A stretch of DNA of 64,000 nt from assembly GCA_964567745.1 (NCBI GenBank), contig CAZMNY010000003.1, forward strand, positions 62,001 through 126,000, in the 5' to 3' direction. This DNA is from CAZMNY01 sp964567745. Its GTDB lineage: Bacteria; Planctomycetota; Planctomycetia; Pirellulales; Pirellulaceae. Of the stretch, positions 8,812 through 20,000 are shown piece by piece; position 1 is the first letter of the stretch, and each line of letters begins with the position of its first letter. The translations under genes were made by a program, and so were the position numbers. Under the pieces are notes generated by a model. The model was not told where the DNA came from. It saw nothing but the letters and a program-made list of their open reading frames with translations, and did no database searches.

Positions 8812-10173
8812 ATGACAAAACCGTTTTGTGCAGGCCCATTGCGGCGCCGCGAATTCCTACAGGTCGGCGCCCTCGGACTGGGCGGGCTAACGTTGCCAGG
8901 ACTCGTGGCCGCTCGAGCAAGAGCAGGCGAGCCCTCGAAGAACACGTCCGTCATCCTTCTCTATTGCCACGGCGGCCCATCGCAGCTCGAGACATACGAC
9001 TTGAAGCCCGATGCGCCGAGCGCTTATCGCAGCGTTTTTGCTCCGATTTCAACGAACGTGCCGGGCATGGATATTTGCGAGCTGTTTCCGCTGCAAGCGA
9101 AGATCGCCGACAAATTTTCGTTGGTCCGCTCGCTTCACCACACGATGAGTAGTCACAGTGATGGCGGGATTGAAGTGCTTACGGGCAAGACGCCTCGCAA
9201 GGCCGACCCCACTTCGCAATCAAAGAGTGAGCATCCTGATCTTGGTTCTGTGTTGAGCAAGATGCGAGGCATGCAAGGCCGCGCGATTCCGCCCTACATC
9301 GCCATTCCCAATCGACTCTATATGACTCGACCGCAATACGCCGGTTCGCATCATGCCGCCTTCGATGTCGGCGATCCGTCGCAGCGAAACTATCGAGCTC
9401 CGCAGCTCAACATTGTGTCGGGCCGTAGCGGCGAGGCGATGATCGATCGAAAGCTGTTGCTCGCTCAACTCGACCGACTGCGGAACGATCTCGACGTCAA
9501 TCATGAACTTGCCGCGACCGACAATTTTCGCGATTTGGCGTTTCGCATGTTGACGAGCGGCGAGACGGCGGCTGCTTTCAACTTGGGCGAAGAATCGGAC
9601 GACCTTCGCGAGCGGTACGGTCGCAATATTTGGGGACAAGGCTGCCTTCTGGCTCGGCGTTTGGCCGAAGCCGGCGCGGGCGTGATCACGCTTTACGTTA
9701 ACACGCCCAAGACCGGGCAAGAGTTCACCAATTGGGACGACCATATCATGAATGCCGGGCGTCCCGGCCACTTCGGCGGTTACATGCGAACTCGGCTGCC
9801 CTACCTTGATCAATCTCTGTCGGCGTTGATCGAAGACATCTTTCGCCGCAGTCTGGAACAGCAGATCATGGTCGTCGTCATGGGTGAATTCGGACGCACT
9901 CCCCGGCTCAGCGAAAACGCTTCCGGCGTCGGTCGTAACCACTGGCCGCAAGCATATACCGCGCTGGTGTCCGGCGGCGGATTGAAGATGGGACAAGTCG
10001 TCGGCGCAACAAACTCGAAAGCCGAGTACCCGACGGAACGACCGTACTCGCCAAAAGATCTCTTGGCCACGATCTATCGGCATCTTGGAGTCAATCCGCA
10101 CGATGCCATTCCGGACCACACCGGTCGGCCCATCCCCATTCTCAGCCAAGGCCAACCGATCCGCGAACTCTAG
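8812..10173 (+). CDS. DUF1501 protein, Tat-exported
   Basis: A DUF1501 protein of the alkaline phosphatase/sulfatase fold superfamily; the enzymatic role of the family is not established. The N-terminus is a twin-arginine signal (RRREFLQVGALGLGG), so export in folded form is likely. Typical family landmarks follow: ILLYCHGGPSQLETYDLKPDAP, FPLQAKIADKFSLVRSLHH, VVVMGEFGRTPR and HTGRPIPIL at the C-terminus. At 453 residues it has the usual length. A second DUF1501 gene sits at the other end of the following DUF1549/DUF1553 gene, an arrangement common in planctomycetes where the partners are thought to act together outside the cytoplasm. The start is supported by GGGGAG upstream. Confidence 0.93.
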   Translation: MTKPFCAGPLRRREFLQVGALGLGGLTLPGLVAARARAGEPSKNTSVILLYCHGGPSQLETYDLKPDAPSAYRSVFAPISTNVPGMDICELFPLQAKIADKFSLVRSLHHTMSSHSDGGIEVLTGKTPRKADPTSQSKSEHPDLGSVLSKMRGMQGRAIPPYIAIPNRLYMTRPQYAGSHHAAFDVGDPSQRNYRAPQLNIVSGRSGEAMIDRKLLLAQLDRLRNDLDVNHELAATDNFRDLAFRMLTSGETAAAFNLGEESDDLRERYGRNIWGQGCLLARRLAEAGAGVITLYVNTPKTGQEFTNWDDHIMNAGRPGHFGGYMRTRLPYLDQSLSALIEDIFRRSLEQQIMVVVMGEFGRTPRLSENASGVGRNHWPQAYTALVSGGGLKMGQVVGATNSKAEYPTERPYSPKDLLATIYRHLGVNPHDAIPDHTGRPIPILSQGQPIREL

Positions 10174-10503
10174 TTCTTTTCACAAAAAGAATGTCGGTCG
10201 TCGTTGGTCCGCACGATTGGCTTTGGTGTGGCGAGCAAGTATCCTTAATGGGGTTACATTCCGTCGTTGGCGATCGCGCCTTACCGACACAAAACCCACC
10301 TTCGCCCTGCCCTGCGACGAACGAGGATTCACTAGGCGATGCCTGGCCAAGACCGCGCTGGATGCACGAGAAAACTCTCTGCCATCACCCGGCGTCAAAG
10401 CAAGGTCGCTGAGTATCGAATTTGCTGACGCGTTTAGGCAACGCCGCTGACGATCCGTGAGTTGCAGAACGACAACCAAGCGTAAAGCCTGGAGGTTCTT
10501 CCG
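10174..10503. other. Intergenic stretch with an A/T-rich hairpin and a strong ribosome site
   Basis: No gene is seen in these 330 bases. Directly after the preceding stop a TTCTTTT/AAAAGAA inverted repeat with a tiny loop lies at about 10174-10190. It is A/T-only, so it is a weak terminator candidate at best. GGAGG at 10491-10495 is an ideal ribosome site for the ATG at 10504. Confidence 0.4.
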
Positions 10504-13500
10504 ATGATTTCCGCGACCGTCCGTTTATTGTCCATCGGCGTTGCAGGTCTGCTGTTATTCACGACAGGAAGATGTCTTGCGGAAGAGCACGGCAAGGTTG
10601 AATTCCGCCGTGGCATTCTTCCCCTGCTGTCGGACCGTTGCTTTCTCTGCCACGGACCGGATGAAGGAACGAGAGAGTCTGATTTTCGACTCGATGAACG
10701 TGAGTCCGCAACGATGGCTCGCGACGGTGAGTACATCATTAAGCCAGGCGAGCCGAGTGCAAGTAAGATTCTCGAGCGGCTTACGACGGACGACGAAGAT
10801 TTAATCATGCCGCCGTCCGATTCTGGGCACGAGCGTCTGACGGCTGACGAAGTCGACCGAGTTAAGCAGTGGATAAAGGACGGCGCCGAGTGGTCGGCTC
10901 ACTGGGCGTTTGTTGCCCCGGTCCGTCCAGAGCCGCCTCGAGTTGCACAACAGGCCTGGGTTCGCAATCCAATCGACGCATTTGTCATGCGGCGACTGGA
11001 GAAAGCCATGGCCACTCCCTCACCTCGTGCTCAACTCGTCACGTTGCTGCGCCGACTGAGCCTCGACCTTATCGGTCTGCCACCAACGATTGCCGAGCTC
11101 GATGCCTTCCTCGCCGATGATAGCGACAACGCCTACGAGAAGCAGGTCCAGCGGCTTCTCAAGTCGCCTCACTACGGCGAACGCTGGGGACGAATTTGGC
11201 TCGATGCCGCGCGCTACGCCGACTCGGACGGATTCGAAAAGGATAAGCCTCGTGAGGTTTGGTTCTATCGCGACTGGGTCATCAACGCGCTCAATCGTGA
11301 CCTTCCCTACGATCAATTCATCATTGAACAGCTCGCTGGCGACCTGTTGCCGGACCCGACACAGGACCAAGTCGTAGCTACCGGATTCCTGCGCAATTCG
11401 ATGCTGAACGAAGAGGGCGGGATTGATCCCGAAGAGTTTCGCATGCAGGCGATGTTCGATCGCATGGATACGATTGGCAAGTCGGTTCTCGGCTTCACAG
11501 TGCAGTGTGCTCAGTGCCACAGCCACAAGTACGATCCGTTTACAAAACGCGACTACTACCAAATGTTCGCGTTCCTCAACAACAGTCACGAAGCTCAACC
11601 AACCGTTTACACTCGAACGCAACAAGCAAAGCGAGGCGAGATCGCACGGCAGATCGCCGCCATTGAGCAAGAGCTCCGGGCGAAGAACCCGGATTGGGCT
11701 GAACAAATGGCCGCATGGGAAGAATCCGTGCGCGGGAATCAGCCCGACTGGACAGTGCTGCCTATCGAAAACGCCGGCAGCGGCACCCAGCGTTACCTTC
11801 CTCAGTCCGACGGTTCGCTGCTTGCTCAAGGCTACGCGCCAACTCGGTTTGAAGCTCCGTTTTCCGTCACCACCAAAATGTCGAAGTTGCGTTCGTTTCG
11901 ACTTGAGATGTTGAACCATCCGAACTTGCCCGCGGGAGGCCCAGGACGAGGATTCGATGGCCAATTTGCGCTCACCGAATTCACGGTCAAGGCACAAAGC
12001 GTGCTCGATCCGAAGAAGACCGTCACGGCCAAGATCGTGAAGGCCACGGCGGACTTCGGGAACGAGCGAAAGAAACTCGGCTCGCCGTTTGTCGATGGCG
12101 CCGGAAAGAGCTCGGGCTTTACCGGACCGATCGAGTACGCCATCGACGGCGACAAGCAAACCGCCTGGGGTATCGATGCCGGCCCAGGTCGCCGCAACCA
12201 ACCTCGCAAGGCCGTGTTTGTTGCCGACAAAAACATTGCTTTTCCAGGCGGCGCCAAGCTGACGTTCACACTTTCGCAACGTCAAGGAGGTTCGAACAGC
12301 GACAACAACGAGACGTTGAATTTGGGCCGATTTCGAATCTCCGCGACGGCGGCCGAGGCAACGGCCGACCCGATCCCAACGGCGCTGCGAAATGTGCTCG
12401 CCATACCAAGCGTCGAGCGAACCGCTGAACAGCAGGCGGCCATGTTCAGTTATTGGCGAACCACCGTAGCCGACTGGCAGGACGCGAATCGCATGATCGA
12501 AGCGATTTGGAAGACGCACCCCGAGGGCACGACTCAGTTTGTGCTTCACGAACGCGATGATCCGCGCGCAACCCACATCCTCGCTCGCGGAGATTTTCTG
12601 AAGCCGATTGAGAAGGTCGGTCCAGACACTCCCAACTTTTTGCACGCCACGTCGAGCAAGAGTACTCGACTCGACTTTGCTCGCTGGGCCGTCGATCGCA
12701 AATCGCCGACCGCGGCGAGGTCAATTGTCAACCGAGTTTGGCAGGCCTATTTCGGAGTTGGAATCGTTGACACGACCGAAAACATCGGTTCGCAAGGCGG
12801 AGAACCGTCGCATCCCCAGTTGCTCGACTGGTTGGCGGTCGAGTTAATGGAGAACGGCTGGAGCCTCAAGCATTTGCATCGCACAATCGTGATGTCAGCG
12901 ACCTATCAACAGTCGTCGGCGATTCGCGACGACGTACAGCGACGTCTCGAAGACCCCAAGAATCGGCTGCTTTCGCACGGGCCCCGATTTCGAGTTGACG
13001 CCGAAGTCGTACGAGACATTTTTCTCGCCGCCAGCGGGCTGCTGAATAAGAAAGTTGGTGGCCGTAGCGTTTATCCACCCGCGCCGGCGTTTCTATTCCA
13101 AAGACCAGCGAGTTACGGCCCGAAGAATTGGGCATACGAAAAGGACGCGGAAAAGTATCGCCGCGCGACATACACTTTTCGCTTCCGGTCGGTCCCCTAT
13201 CCAGCGCTGCAAGTCTTCGATGCGCCGAGCGGCGAGTTTTCCACCGTCCGCCGACCTCGCTCGAATACTCCGCTGCAAGCGCTAACGACGTTAAACGAAC
13301 CGCTCTTCGTCGAGTGTGCTCAAGCGCTCGCTCGCCGAGTTCTCTCTGAGGGCGGGGACAACGATGCAGACCGCTTGACGTTCGCCTTCCGTTCCTGCGT
13401 ATCGCGCCGACCGACAAAAGCCGAATTGGGCGTATTGCTCGGCGTGCTGCAAGTCCAAGCGAAACGCTTCGCCGCCGATGCGGAAAAAGCCGCCATGGTC

Positions 13501-13611
13501 ATTGGTAAAACCAAGGACTCGACCGGTGACGAAGCGACTGGAGAGCTCGCCGCCTGGACGATCATCAGCCGGATCATCCTGAACTTGGATGAAACAATAA
13601 CCAAAGAATAG
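10504..13611 (+). CDS. PSCyt1-DUF1549-DUF1553 protein (planctomycete cytochrome-type)
   Basis: A large exported protein of the planctomycete cytochrome C family. After a signal peptide, a PSCyt1-type domain (about residues 30-120) carries the haem-binding motif CFLCH. DUF1549 (about 155-365) holds LRRLSLDLIGLPPT and a second CxxCH (CAQCH) close to its end. A middle region of about 390-620 looks like a beta-sandwich (discoidin-like, inference). DUF1553 (about 715-975) contains IVNRVWQAYFG and the closing RRPRSNTPLQALTTLN. It probably binds haem and works in the periplasm with the DUF1501 proteins on both sides; the next gene starts 7 bases after its stop. A role in oxidative polysaccharide breakdown is often suggested but unproven. 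Confidence 0.93.
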   Translation: MISATVRLLSIGVAGLLLFTTGRCLAEEHGKVEFRRGILPLLSDRCFLCHGPDEGTRESDFRLDERESATMARDGEYIIKPGEPSASKILERLTTDDEDLIMPPSDSGHERLTADEVDRVKQWIKDGAEWSAHWAFVAPVRPEPPRVAQQAWVRNPIDAFVMRRLEKAMATPSPRAQLVTLLRRLSLDLIGLPPTIAELDAFLADDSDNAYEKQVQRLLKSPHYGERWGRIWLDAARYADSDGFEKDKPREVWFYRDWVINALNRDLPYDQFIIEQLAGDLLPDPTQDQVVATGFLRNSMLNEEGGIDPEEFRMQAMFDRMDTIGKSVLGFTVQCAQCHSHKYDPFTKRDYYQMFAFLNNSHEAQPTVYTRTQQAKRGEIARQIAAIEQELRAKNPDWAEQMAAWEESVRGNQPDWTVLPIENAGSGTQRYLPQSDGSLLAQGYAPTRFEAPFSVTTKMSKLRSFRLEMLNHPNLPAGGPGRGFDGQFALTEFTVKAQSVLDPKKTVTAKIVKATADFGNERKKLGSPFVDGAGKSSGFTGPIEYAIDGDKQTAWGIDAGPGRRNQPRKAVFVADKNIAFPGGAKLTFTLSQRQGGSNSDNNETLNLGRFRISATAAEATADPIPTALRNVLAIPSVERTAEQQAAMFSYWRTTVADWQDANRMIEAIWKTHPEGTTQFVLHERDDPRATHILARGDFLKPIEKVGPDTPNFLHATSSKSTRLDFARWAVDRKSPTAARSIVNRVWQAYFGVGIVDTTENIGSQGGEPSHPQLLDWLAVELMENGWSLKHLHRTIVMSATYQQSSAIRDDVQRRLEDPKNRLLSHGPRFRVDAEVVRDIFLAASGLLNKKVGGRSVYPPAPAFLFQRPASYGPKNWAYEKDAEKYRRATYTFRFRSVPYPALQVFDAPSGEFSTVRRPRSNTPLQALTTLNEPLFVECAQALARRVLSEGGDNDADRLTFAFRSCVSRRPTKAELGVLLGVLQVQAKRFAADAEKAAMVIGKTKDSTGDEATGELAAWTIISRIILNLDETITKE

Positions 13612-13618
13612 ATCAATC

Positions 13619-15019
13619 ATGAACGCCACATCGAACAACATTTCACGACGGTGGTTCCTGCAAGAGTGCGGGGTCGGCTTAGGAGCGATCGCATTGGCAG
13701 GACTGCTGCAAGACGATGCGAAGTCGACCGAGCCGCTGGCGCCAAAGAAGCCTCACCATCCGCCTCGCGCCAAGAATGTCATTCAATTGTTTATGGGCGG
13801 AGGACCTAGCCACCTCGAACTATTCGACAACAAGCCGATGTTGACGAAGTTCGACGGCACTCTACCGCCAGCGGAACTCATCAAGGATTATCGAGCCGCC
13901 TTTATCAATCCAAACTCGACGTTGCTCGGCCCAAAGTTCAAGTTCGCGCGGCACGGCAAGTGCGGCGCGGAGTTGTCTGAGATCTTGCCCCACATGGCCG
14001 AAGTCGTCGACGATATCGCAATCGTAAAATCGATGGTGACCGACGCGTTCAATCACGCGCCGGCACAGATCTTCATGAGCACAGGGACTCAGCAATTCGG
14101 TAAGCCAAGCCTCGGCGCCTGGACGGTCTATGGGCTGGGGAGCGAATCGCGCGACCTTCCTGCGTTTGTCGTCTTCAACTCGGGCAAAAAAGGGCCGAGT
14201 GGCGGAAACGCGAATTGGGGTAGCGGATTCTTGCCGACGGTTTATCAAGGCATCACCTTCCGCAGCACGGGCGACCCGGTGCTCTATCTCTCCAATCCGG
14301 ACGGTCTTGACGAGAAAGTTCAGCGTGAGTCGCTCGACGCAATCAATAAACTCAACAGCATCAAGCATCGCGCCGTCGGCGATCCCGAAATTGAAACTCG
14401 CATCAATTCATTCGAGATGGCATATCGGATGCAATCGAGCGCGCCTGAGTTGATGGATCTCTCCGACGAGCCTCAGTCGATCCTCGACATGTACGGAGCG
14501 AAACCGGGCTCGCCGTCGTTCGCCTTAAACTGCCTGCTCGCGCGGCGGCTGATTGAGCGTGGTGTGAGGTTTGTCGAATTGTTCCACGAATCGTGGGACC
14601 AGCACGGCGGGCTTGTGAAGGATTTGAAGAAGAACTGCCAGGCGACCGAGCAAGCCTCGGCAGCACTCGTGAAGGACCTCAAGCAACGTGGTCTGCTCGA
14701 TGAAACGCTCGTCGTCTGGGGCGGAGAATTCGGGCGAACGCCGATGGTTCAGGGCAGCACCGATGGTCGCGATCATCACCCTAACGCATTCACGATGTGG
14801 CTCTCCGGCGGCGGCGTCAAGGGAGGCCAAACGTACGGCGTCAGCGACGACTTTGGTTTCAACGTCGTCGACGAGCGCGTTCACGTTCATGATCTGCACC
14901 ACACGATCTTGCACTTGCTCGGGTTCGACGCCAACCGATTCACCTTTCCGTTTCAAGGTCTCGACCAACGATTGATCGGCGTCGAGCCGACGCGAATCGT
15001 CAAAGAACTGCTCGTTTGA
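13619..15019 (+). CDS. DUF1501 protein, Tat-exported, operon partner of the PSCyt1 gene
   Basis: The second DUF1501 protein, 466 residues, with a twin-arginine-like signal (SRRWFLQECGVGLGAIALAG). Landmarks are IQLFMGGGPSHLELFDNKP, RGVRFVELFHESWDQHGG, VVWGGEFGRTPM and the C-terminal HHTILHLLGFD. It starts 7 bases after the stop of the PSCyt1/DUF1549/DUF1553 gene, so the two are almost certainly co-transcribed and their products are candidates for a shared complex or pathway. Its sequence differs from the DUF1501 protein at 8.8 kb, so the two are not a recent duplication. No function beyond the family can be stated. Confidence 0.94.
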   Translation: MNATSNNISRRWFLQECGVGLGAIALAGLLQDDAKSTEPLAPKKPHHPPRAKNVIQLFMGGGPSHLELFDNKPMLTKFDGTLPPAELIKDYRAAFINPNSTLLGPKFKFARHGKCGAELSEILPHMAEVVDDIAIVKSMVTDAFNHAPAQIFMSTGTQQFGKPSLGAWTVYGLGSESRDLPAFVVFNSGKKGPSGGNANWGSGFLPTVYQGITFRSTGDPVLYLSNPDGLDEKVQRESLDAINKLNSIKHRAVGDPEIETRINSFEMAYRMQSSAPELMDLSDEPQSILDMYGAKPGSPSFALNCLLARRLIERGVRFVELFHESWDQHGGLVKDLKKNCQATEQASAALVKDLKQRGLLDETLVVWGGEFGRTPMVQGSTDGRDHHPNAFTMWLSGGGVKGGQTYGVSDDFGFNVVDERVHVHDLHHTILHLLGFDANRFTFPFQGLDQRLIGVEPTRIVKELLV

Positions 15020-15202
15020 TCCGTTGCTATGACTCTTCGCAGCCTAGTCCATGCCAACACGCAACGCAAAGAAAACTCCACCGCGGCTGGAAGCCGACTG
15101 GAAGCCCCAGCCACGAGTGTCGATTGCCCAACTACGATGCCGGCCGATTCAAACAACTTAGCCAGTTCGGGGTCAACGCAATCAAAGCACTGATCGCATG
15201 AC

Positions 15203-16849
15203 CTATTTGGCAAGCTGCCGAATCTCGTCGGCAGTCGACGTCCAGCGAGCGGCAAGCCTTTTGACTCGCTGACTATGCTCGCCGGCCAAGTTGTTGGTCT
15301 CATTGCGGTCGTTGCTGAGATCGTACAGCTCCCACGGATCGCCTTTCGCGGCGACCAGTTTCCAGTTCCCGACGCGAATTGCTCGATTGTCCTCGTGCGA
15401 CCACCAAACTTCCTTGCGGCCCACGTCTTCGCCCCTGGTTAGAGCGGCGGCGAAGCTATGCCCGGGCGCGTCGGGCAGCGGTGCGCCGTTCCAATCAAAC
15501 GATGGGTCACCGCCGATGCACTCGAGAATCGTAGGCACGATATCCGTAACGTGCCCCAGTCCCGACGGCAACTTGCCGCGCGCCTTGATGCCGTTGGGCC
15601 AGTGCGCAATGAGCGGCGTCGCAATGCCGCCTTCATGAACCCAAGTCTTGTGCCGGCGAAACGGAGTGTTCGAGGACGTCGACCAGCCTGGGCCGAGACA
15701 GAGATAGGTTGCGGCCGAGCCGGGCGGCGCCGACGGGTCATGTCCGTCATCGCGAACCATGATCTCGGCGCTCGCCCCATTGTCCGATAGGAAGAAGATC
15801 AGCGTGTTGTCGAAAGCGTCCATCTCACGAAGCTGCTGCAGCACTCGCCCGATCTCCTGATCCATGCGGTCGATCATTGCAGCGTGGATTGCCATCTTCT
15901 TCACCTGGAATTTGCGCTGGGTCGGCGTCAACGTGTTCCACGGAACCGGCCGGTTCACTTCACCGTCACCGAGAATCTTCAACGCGTCAGGAAAGTGGTA
16001 AGGCGGGCCGACGGTCAATTCAACATCGGAAAGTCGATTACTTTGAAACCCGATCTGCTTTTGCTTTTCCCATCTCGCCTTTCGAATTTCGACCCACCCA
16101 GCATCGTATCGGCCATCATACTTGGCGATGTCTTGCGGTAACGCATGCAAGGGAAAGTGCGGCGCGGTGAAGGCGAGGTAGTGAAAGAATGGTTTGTCGG
16201 CGTGCGCAGACGCGTGCTCCTTGAGGCAGCGAACGGCGTGATCGGCGATGGCGGTGGTGCCATAATAACCGCTGCCCGGTTTTACCGCCGGTAACTTCGT
16301 GTCGTCTTCGAAGTGGACCGTTGTGTTAAAGAAACGCCCTTGGTCTCGCAAGTAATACGAACGATCGAACCCGTTCTTGATCGGCATCCCGTCGATGTGC
16401 CATTTGCCCGAGTGATAGGATCGGTAACCGTACGGGCGGAGCATTTGCGGCAGCAAACGCGCCCACTTGGGACGATTGCCTCGCTTGAGACCAGGCAACG
16501 TGTCTCGGCCAACCTGCTGAGCATAATAGCCCGTGAGCAATGCAGCTCGCGTCGGCCAACATCGCGCCGTGTTGTAGAACTCGCGGAATCGCAGACCGTT
16601 CGCCGCCAGGCTGTCGAGGTTCGGCGTTTCGATCTCACCGCCGTAACATCCTAGGTCCGAGAAGCCCAAATCGTCAGCCAAGATCAAGAGCACATTTGGA
16701 CGCTCGGCGCTACGCGCTACCGACGGAGTCAACAACAACATCGATACGACTGCCAAAACGGCGACGCGACGCGCAATGCACCCGGCGCTAAAATGACTCG
16801 GATCATTTATCGACCGGTCGATTTGCGTTCCTGCGAAGATTGCCAACAT
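15203..16849 (-). CDS. FGly-type sulfatase with canonical CWPTR motif
   Basis: A secreted arylsulfatase-type enzyme of 548 residues. The signal segment VAVLAVVSMLLLTPSVARSAE is followed by PNVLLILADDLGFSDLGCYG. The formylglycine site is Cys97 in RCWPTRAALLTG, a perfect C-x-P-x-R. GKWH, a metal-site FFLSDNG and HEGGIATPLIAHWP follow. The start at 16849 is supported by GAGG five bases upstream on the minus strand. It lies between two DUF1501/DUF1549 modules but on the opposite strand, diverging from the LamG-DUF1549 gene, so both probably share a 160-base control region. The substrate is unknown; sulfated glycans are likely from context. Confidence 0.94.
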   Translation of the reverse strand: MLAIFAGTQIDRSINDPSHFSAGCIARRVAVLAVVSMLLLTPSVARSAERPNVLLILADDLGFSDLGCYGGEIETPNLDSLAANGLRFREFYNTARCWPTRAALLTGYYAQQVGRDTLPGLKRGNRPKWARLLPQMLRPYGYRSYHSGKWHIDGMPIKNGFDRSYYLRDQGRFFNTTVHFEDDTKLPAVKPGSGYYGTTAIADHAVRCLKEHASAHADKPFFHYLAFTAPHFPLHALPQDIAKYDGRYDAGWVEIRKARWEKQKQIGFQSNRLSDVELTVGPPYHFPDALKILGDGEVNRPVPWNTLTPTQRKFQVKKMAIHAAMIDRMDQEIGRVLQQLREMDAFDNTLIFFLSDNGASAEIMVRDDGHDPSAPPGSAATYLCLGPGWSTSSNTPFRRHKTWVHEGGIATPLIAHWPNGIKARGKLPSGLGHVTDIVPTILECIGGDPSFDWNGAPLPDAPGHSFAAALTRGEDVGRKEVWWSHEDNRAIRVGNWKLVAAKGDPWELYDLSNDRNETNNLAGEHSQRVKRLAARWTSTADEIRQLAK

Positions 16850-17010
16850 CTGGTCCTCAATTCTGTTCGGTCAAAAACATTGACGCCCAGCGCCGCAGTT
16901 TTTGGCCGGATAAAATCCCATTCTGAAATTCATTCCATTAGGATAACGGTGACGATGCACGTTGCCATACGAGCGACGACAAAACGGCAAAAACGGACGG
17001 GACCAGATCG

Positions 17011-20000
17011 ATGAGTATTGCCCTTCGCAATACGTGGCTATGCAATACGTGGCTATGCTTGGCAATTGCGTTGGCGTCCAGTCCTTCGAGGGGCGTTGCC
17101 CAGACGAGTGATGACGCGAACAACAGACCCGTTGTTCATCTCGACTTCGACACGCCATTGCAGAGAATCGGCAGCCCTTCCGCTAATTCTGAGCCGCGCG
17201 CATTCGATGCCGAAACGACGGCGACCACTCCCGGTCATTTGATTTCCCCGATCGAGCGAGACAACAAATCCAGTCTGAGTTTCAATGGCAATTCTTCCAT
17301 CGTGGACTCGGGCCTACCGAGCAATGCGCCTGGGTTCTCGGAAGATTTTACCTGGGAAGGCTTTTTCTTCTCACCAAGTTCCAACAGATATTTAGCCGAA
17401 ACTGGGATTGCCGATCGATTGATTTCGCAATTCGCAAACAACAAAGGCGATTGGACGCGTTTCGCAATCGGCTTGGTCGCGGCGAAGAACAACGAAGCCG
17501 ACGCATCGTTGTGCGTCGAGCTTGAGGGGACGGAAGGACGCACGTTTGGAAGGGGCACAATCGAGGTGACTCCCGATTGCTGGCATCATTTTGCCGTCGT
17601 GCACAAGGGAACGTCCGGCGCGGCGAAAGTCACCTGGTATCTCGATCACAAAAAGTGCGGCGAAGTCTTCCTGGGCGGGCAAGCGAATCTCAATCGACTC
17701 AAGCCGGCAGGGACCGCGCCACTGACGATTGGCGCCCGGTTGCTCGAAGGCAAGCAAGTCAATCGCGGTTTTCGAGGGTTGATGGACGAGGTTCGCTTGA
17801 CGCCGATACCGCTCGACCCAAGCCGTTTTTTGCGTGTCCGTGAGACGCCGATCGAAAGACTCGTCGAGGTCGATCTGTTCGACGGCGTGACGGACCAGTT
17901 CGTCTGGGATTTCGCAAAGTTGAAACCGACCGAAACATTGCAGTATGAAGCGTTGGTATTCGTTGGCTTGCCGCAACGCTTTTCCTCACGCGGCGATCTA
18001 GCGCCTCGATTTGGCGCGCAAACCTTGCGAGGTCGTGTCGCACTGGCTCTACCCAAAGGTACATACCGGCTGCTGCTGAGGACCAGCTCGAATGCGATCC
18101 TCAGCGTCGACGGGCGAATCGTTGTCGACGCCCGACACCCCAAGGGCACACACCCTCTCATCGCGCAGACCGATACGCCGAAACGTGTTGCACGCGACCA
18201 TTTCGGCTCGGTCGCGTTTGACGGAGGAACGCACCGATTCGAACTGGCCGCAAAGTTTGAGGATGAGGCTGCGGAGGATTTGGCGGACGTGGTCGCCTGC
18301 TATGCCGGAGAGGACGGTGTGTGGCGCCTCTTAGGATCGCCCAGCGCGGAGGCCCTGAGCCCGACGGTTTGGTCGGCTTATCGAGGCCGCGCGATTAAGC
18401 ATCGACAGAGCTTGGACGGCGAGCGTCGTCGCGCGGCCATCGAACGCGGTGAGAGACAGTGGGAGCGCCGACACGAACTGGCGCGACAGACCGCCAAGCG
18501 ATGGGCGCAAGTGCGCGCGCCGAGTGACGGCCACCCAATTGACACATTTATTGATGAGCGACGAGCGGCATCCAACAAGCCCGCGCTACCCCGCTCTGAC
18601 GACGCGGCGTTCTTGCGTCGTTTGTCATTGGATGTTCGCGGCCGCATTCCATCGCTTGGCGAAATCGAGTCCTTTCTTGCCGACAAACGTGCCGACAAAC
18701 GCGAACGAGTGATTGACCTGTTTCTGCAATCCGATGAATGGGCGGACCATTGGGTCAGCTACTGGCAGGATGTTCTCGCGGAGAATCCGTCGCTCGTCTT
18801 TCCAACGCTCAACAACTCGGGGCCCTTTCGCCGCTGGATCTTCGAGTCGTTTCGTCAGAATATGGCATTTGACCGATTCGCGACTGAATTGATCTTGATG
18901 GAAGGCGAGAACGAATCAGGTGGGACAGCCGGTTTCGCCAGCGCGACGAAAAACGACTCGCCGATGGCGATGCGATCGTACGTCATTATGCGAGCCTTTC
19001 TGGCGGTCGATCTCAAGTGCGCTCGATGCCACGATTCGCCGATAGGCGAACATGAACAGAAAGACCTCTTCCAATTGGCGGCCATGCTAAACGATGCTCC
19101 GCTGACCGTTCCCGCCACCAGCGTCGCTGCCGCCAATCCGCTCGATGCTGCTCGCGACGCCCTTGTCACAACAACATTGAAAGCGGACCAACAAGTGGCG
19201 CCGCGATGGCCGCGCGAAATCGTTTCGCGATCGACAGTGAAAGTCGACTTGATCGCGATACCGAGTCGAGCTCGGCCCCGCAAACAATTGGCCGCTCTTG
19301 TGACGTCACCAGCCAACCCGCGTTTTACCGACGTCATCGTCAATCGCGTTTGGAAGCGCTACTTCGGCCATGGGCTAATCGAACCGCTCGACAATTGGAA
19401 CGACGACCCCGAAGCGAAGAATCGCAAACTACTTCGCTACCTTAGCGGACATTTCGCCAGATCGGCATACGACCTCAAGTCGCTCGCTCGCTTGATCTTG
19501 ACATCGCAAGCATATCAACGATCCGTTGCCTCGAATGCGCCGACGCGCAGACGCATGACGGCGGAGCAACTGGTGGACTCGCTTTTTCTCGCGGCGGGCA
19601 AGTCGTTTGGCGGCGAGTCGTTGACGTTGAACGCAACGGATCGCGGCGCGGCCAATTTGCCGACCCCGACGAGGTCCTGGCAATTCACCGCGTTGCCAAA
19701 CGAGCGAGGACGCCCTGCACTGGCCATGCCCGTCAACCAAACCATTGTCGACGTGCTTCGAAGCTTCGGTTGGAACGGCAACCGACAGCAGCCGATTAGC
19801 AAGCGGGACCAAACAACAACGGCGTTGCAACCGCTGATCCTTTTCAACGGCTTGATGTCGCGTCGCATTGTTCGAATGTCTGAGTCGAGCGCGATCACCG
19901 AGCTTTGCTTGAAATTGCTGACCGTTGACGAGTTGGTCGAGAAACTCTTTCTCACGGTGCTCAGCCGCCATCCGAACAGGCAAGAGCGCTCAGCGTTCAC

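Noticed and set aside
9220..10155. 311-codon minus-strand ORF opposite the first DUF1501 gene
   Set aside because: It has no protein family features, and the opposite strand encodes a clear DUF1501 protein with Tat signal.
11020..12645. 541-codon minus-strand ORF opposite the PSCyt1-DUF1549 gene
   Set aside because: The length comes from the GC-rich codon pattern of the real gene; the translation shows no domain.
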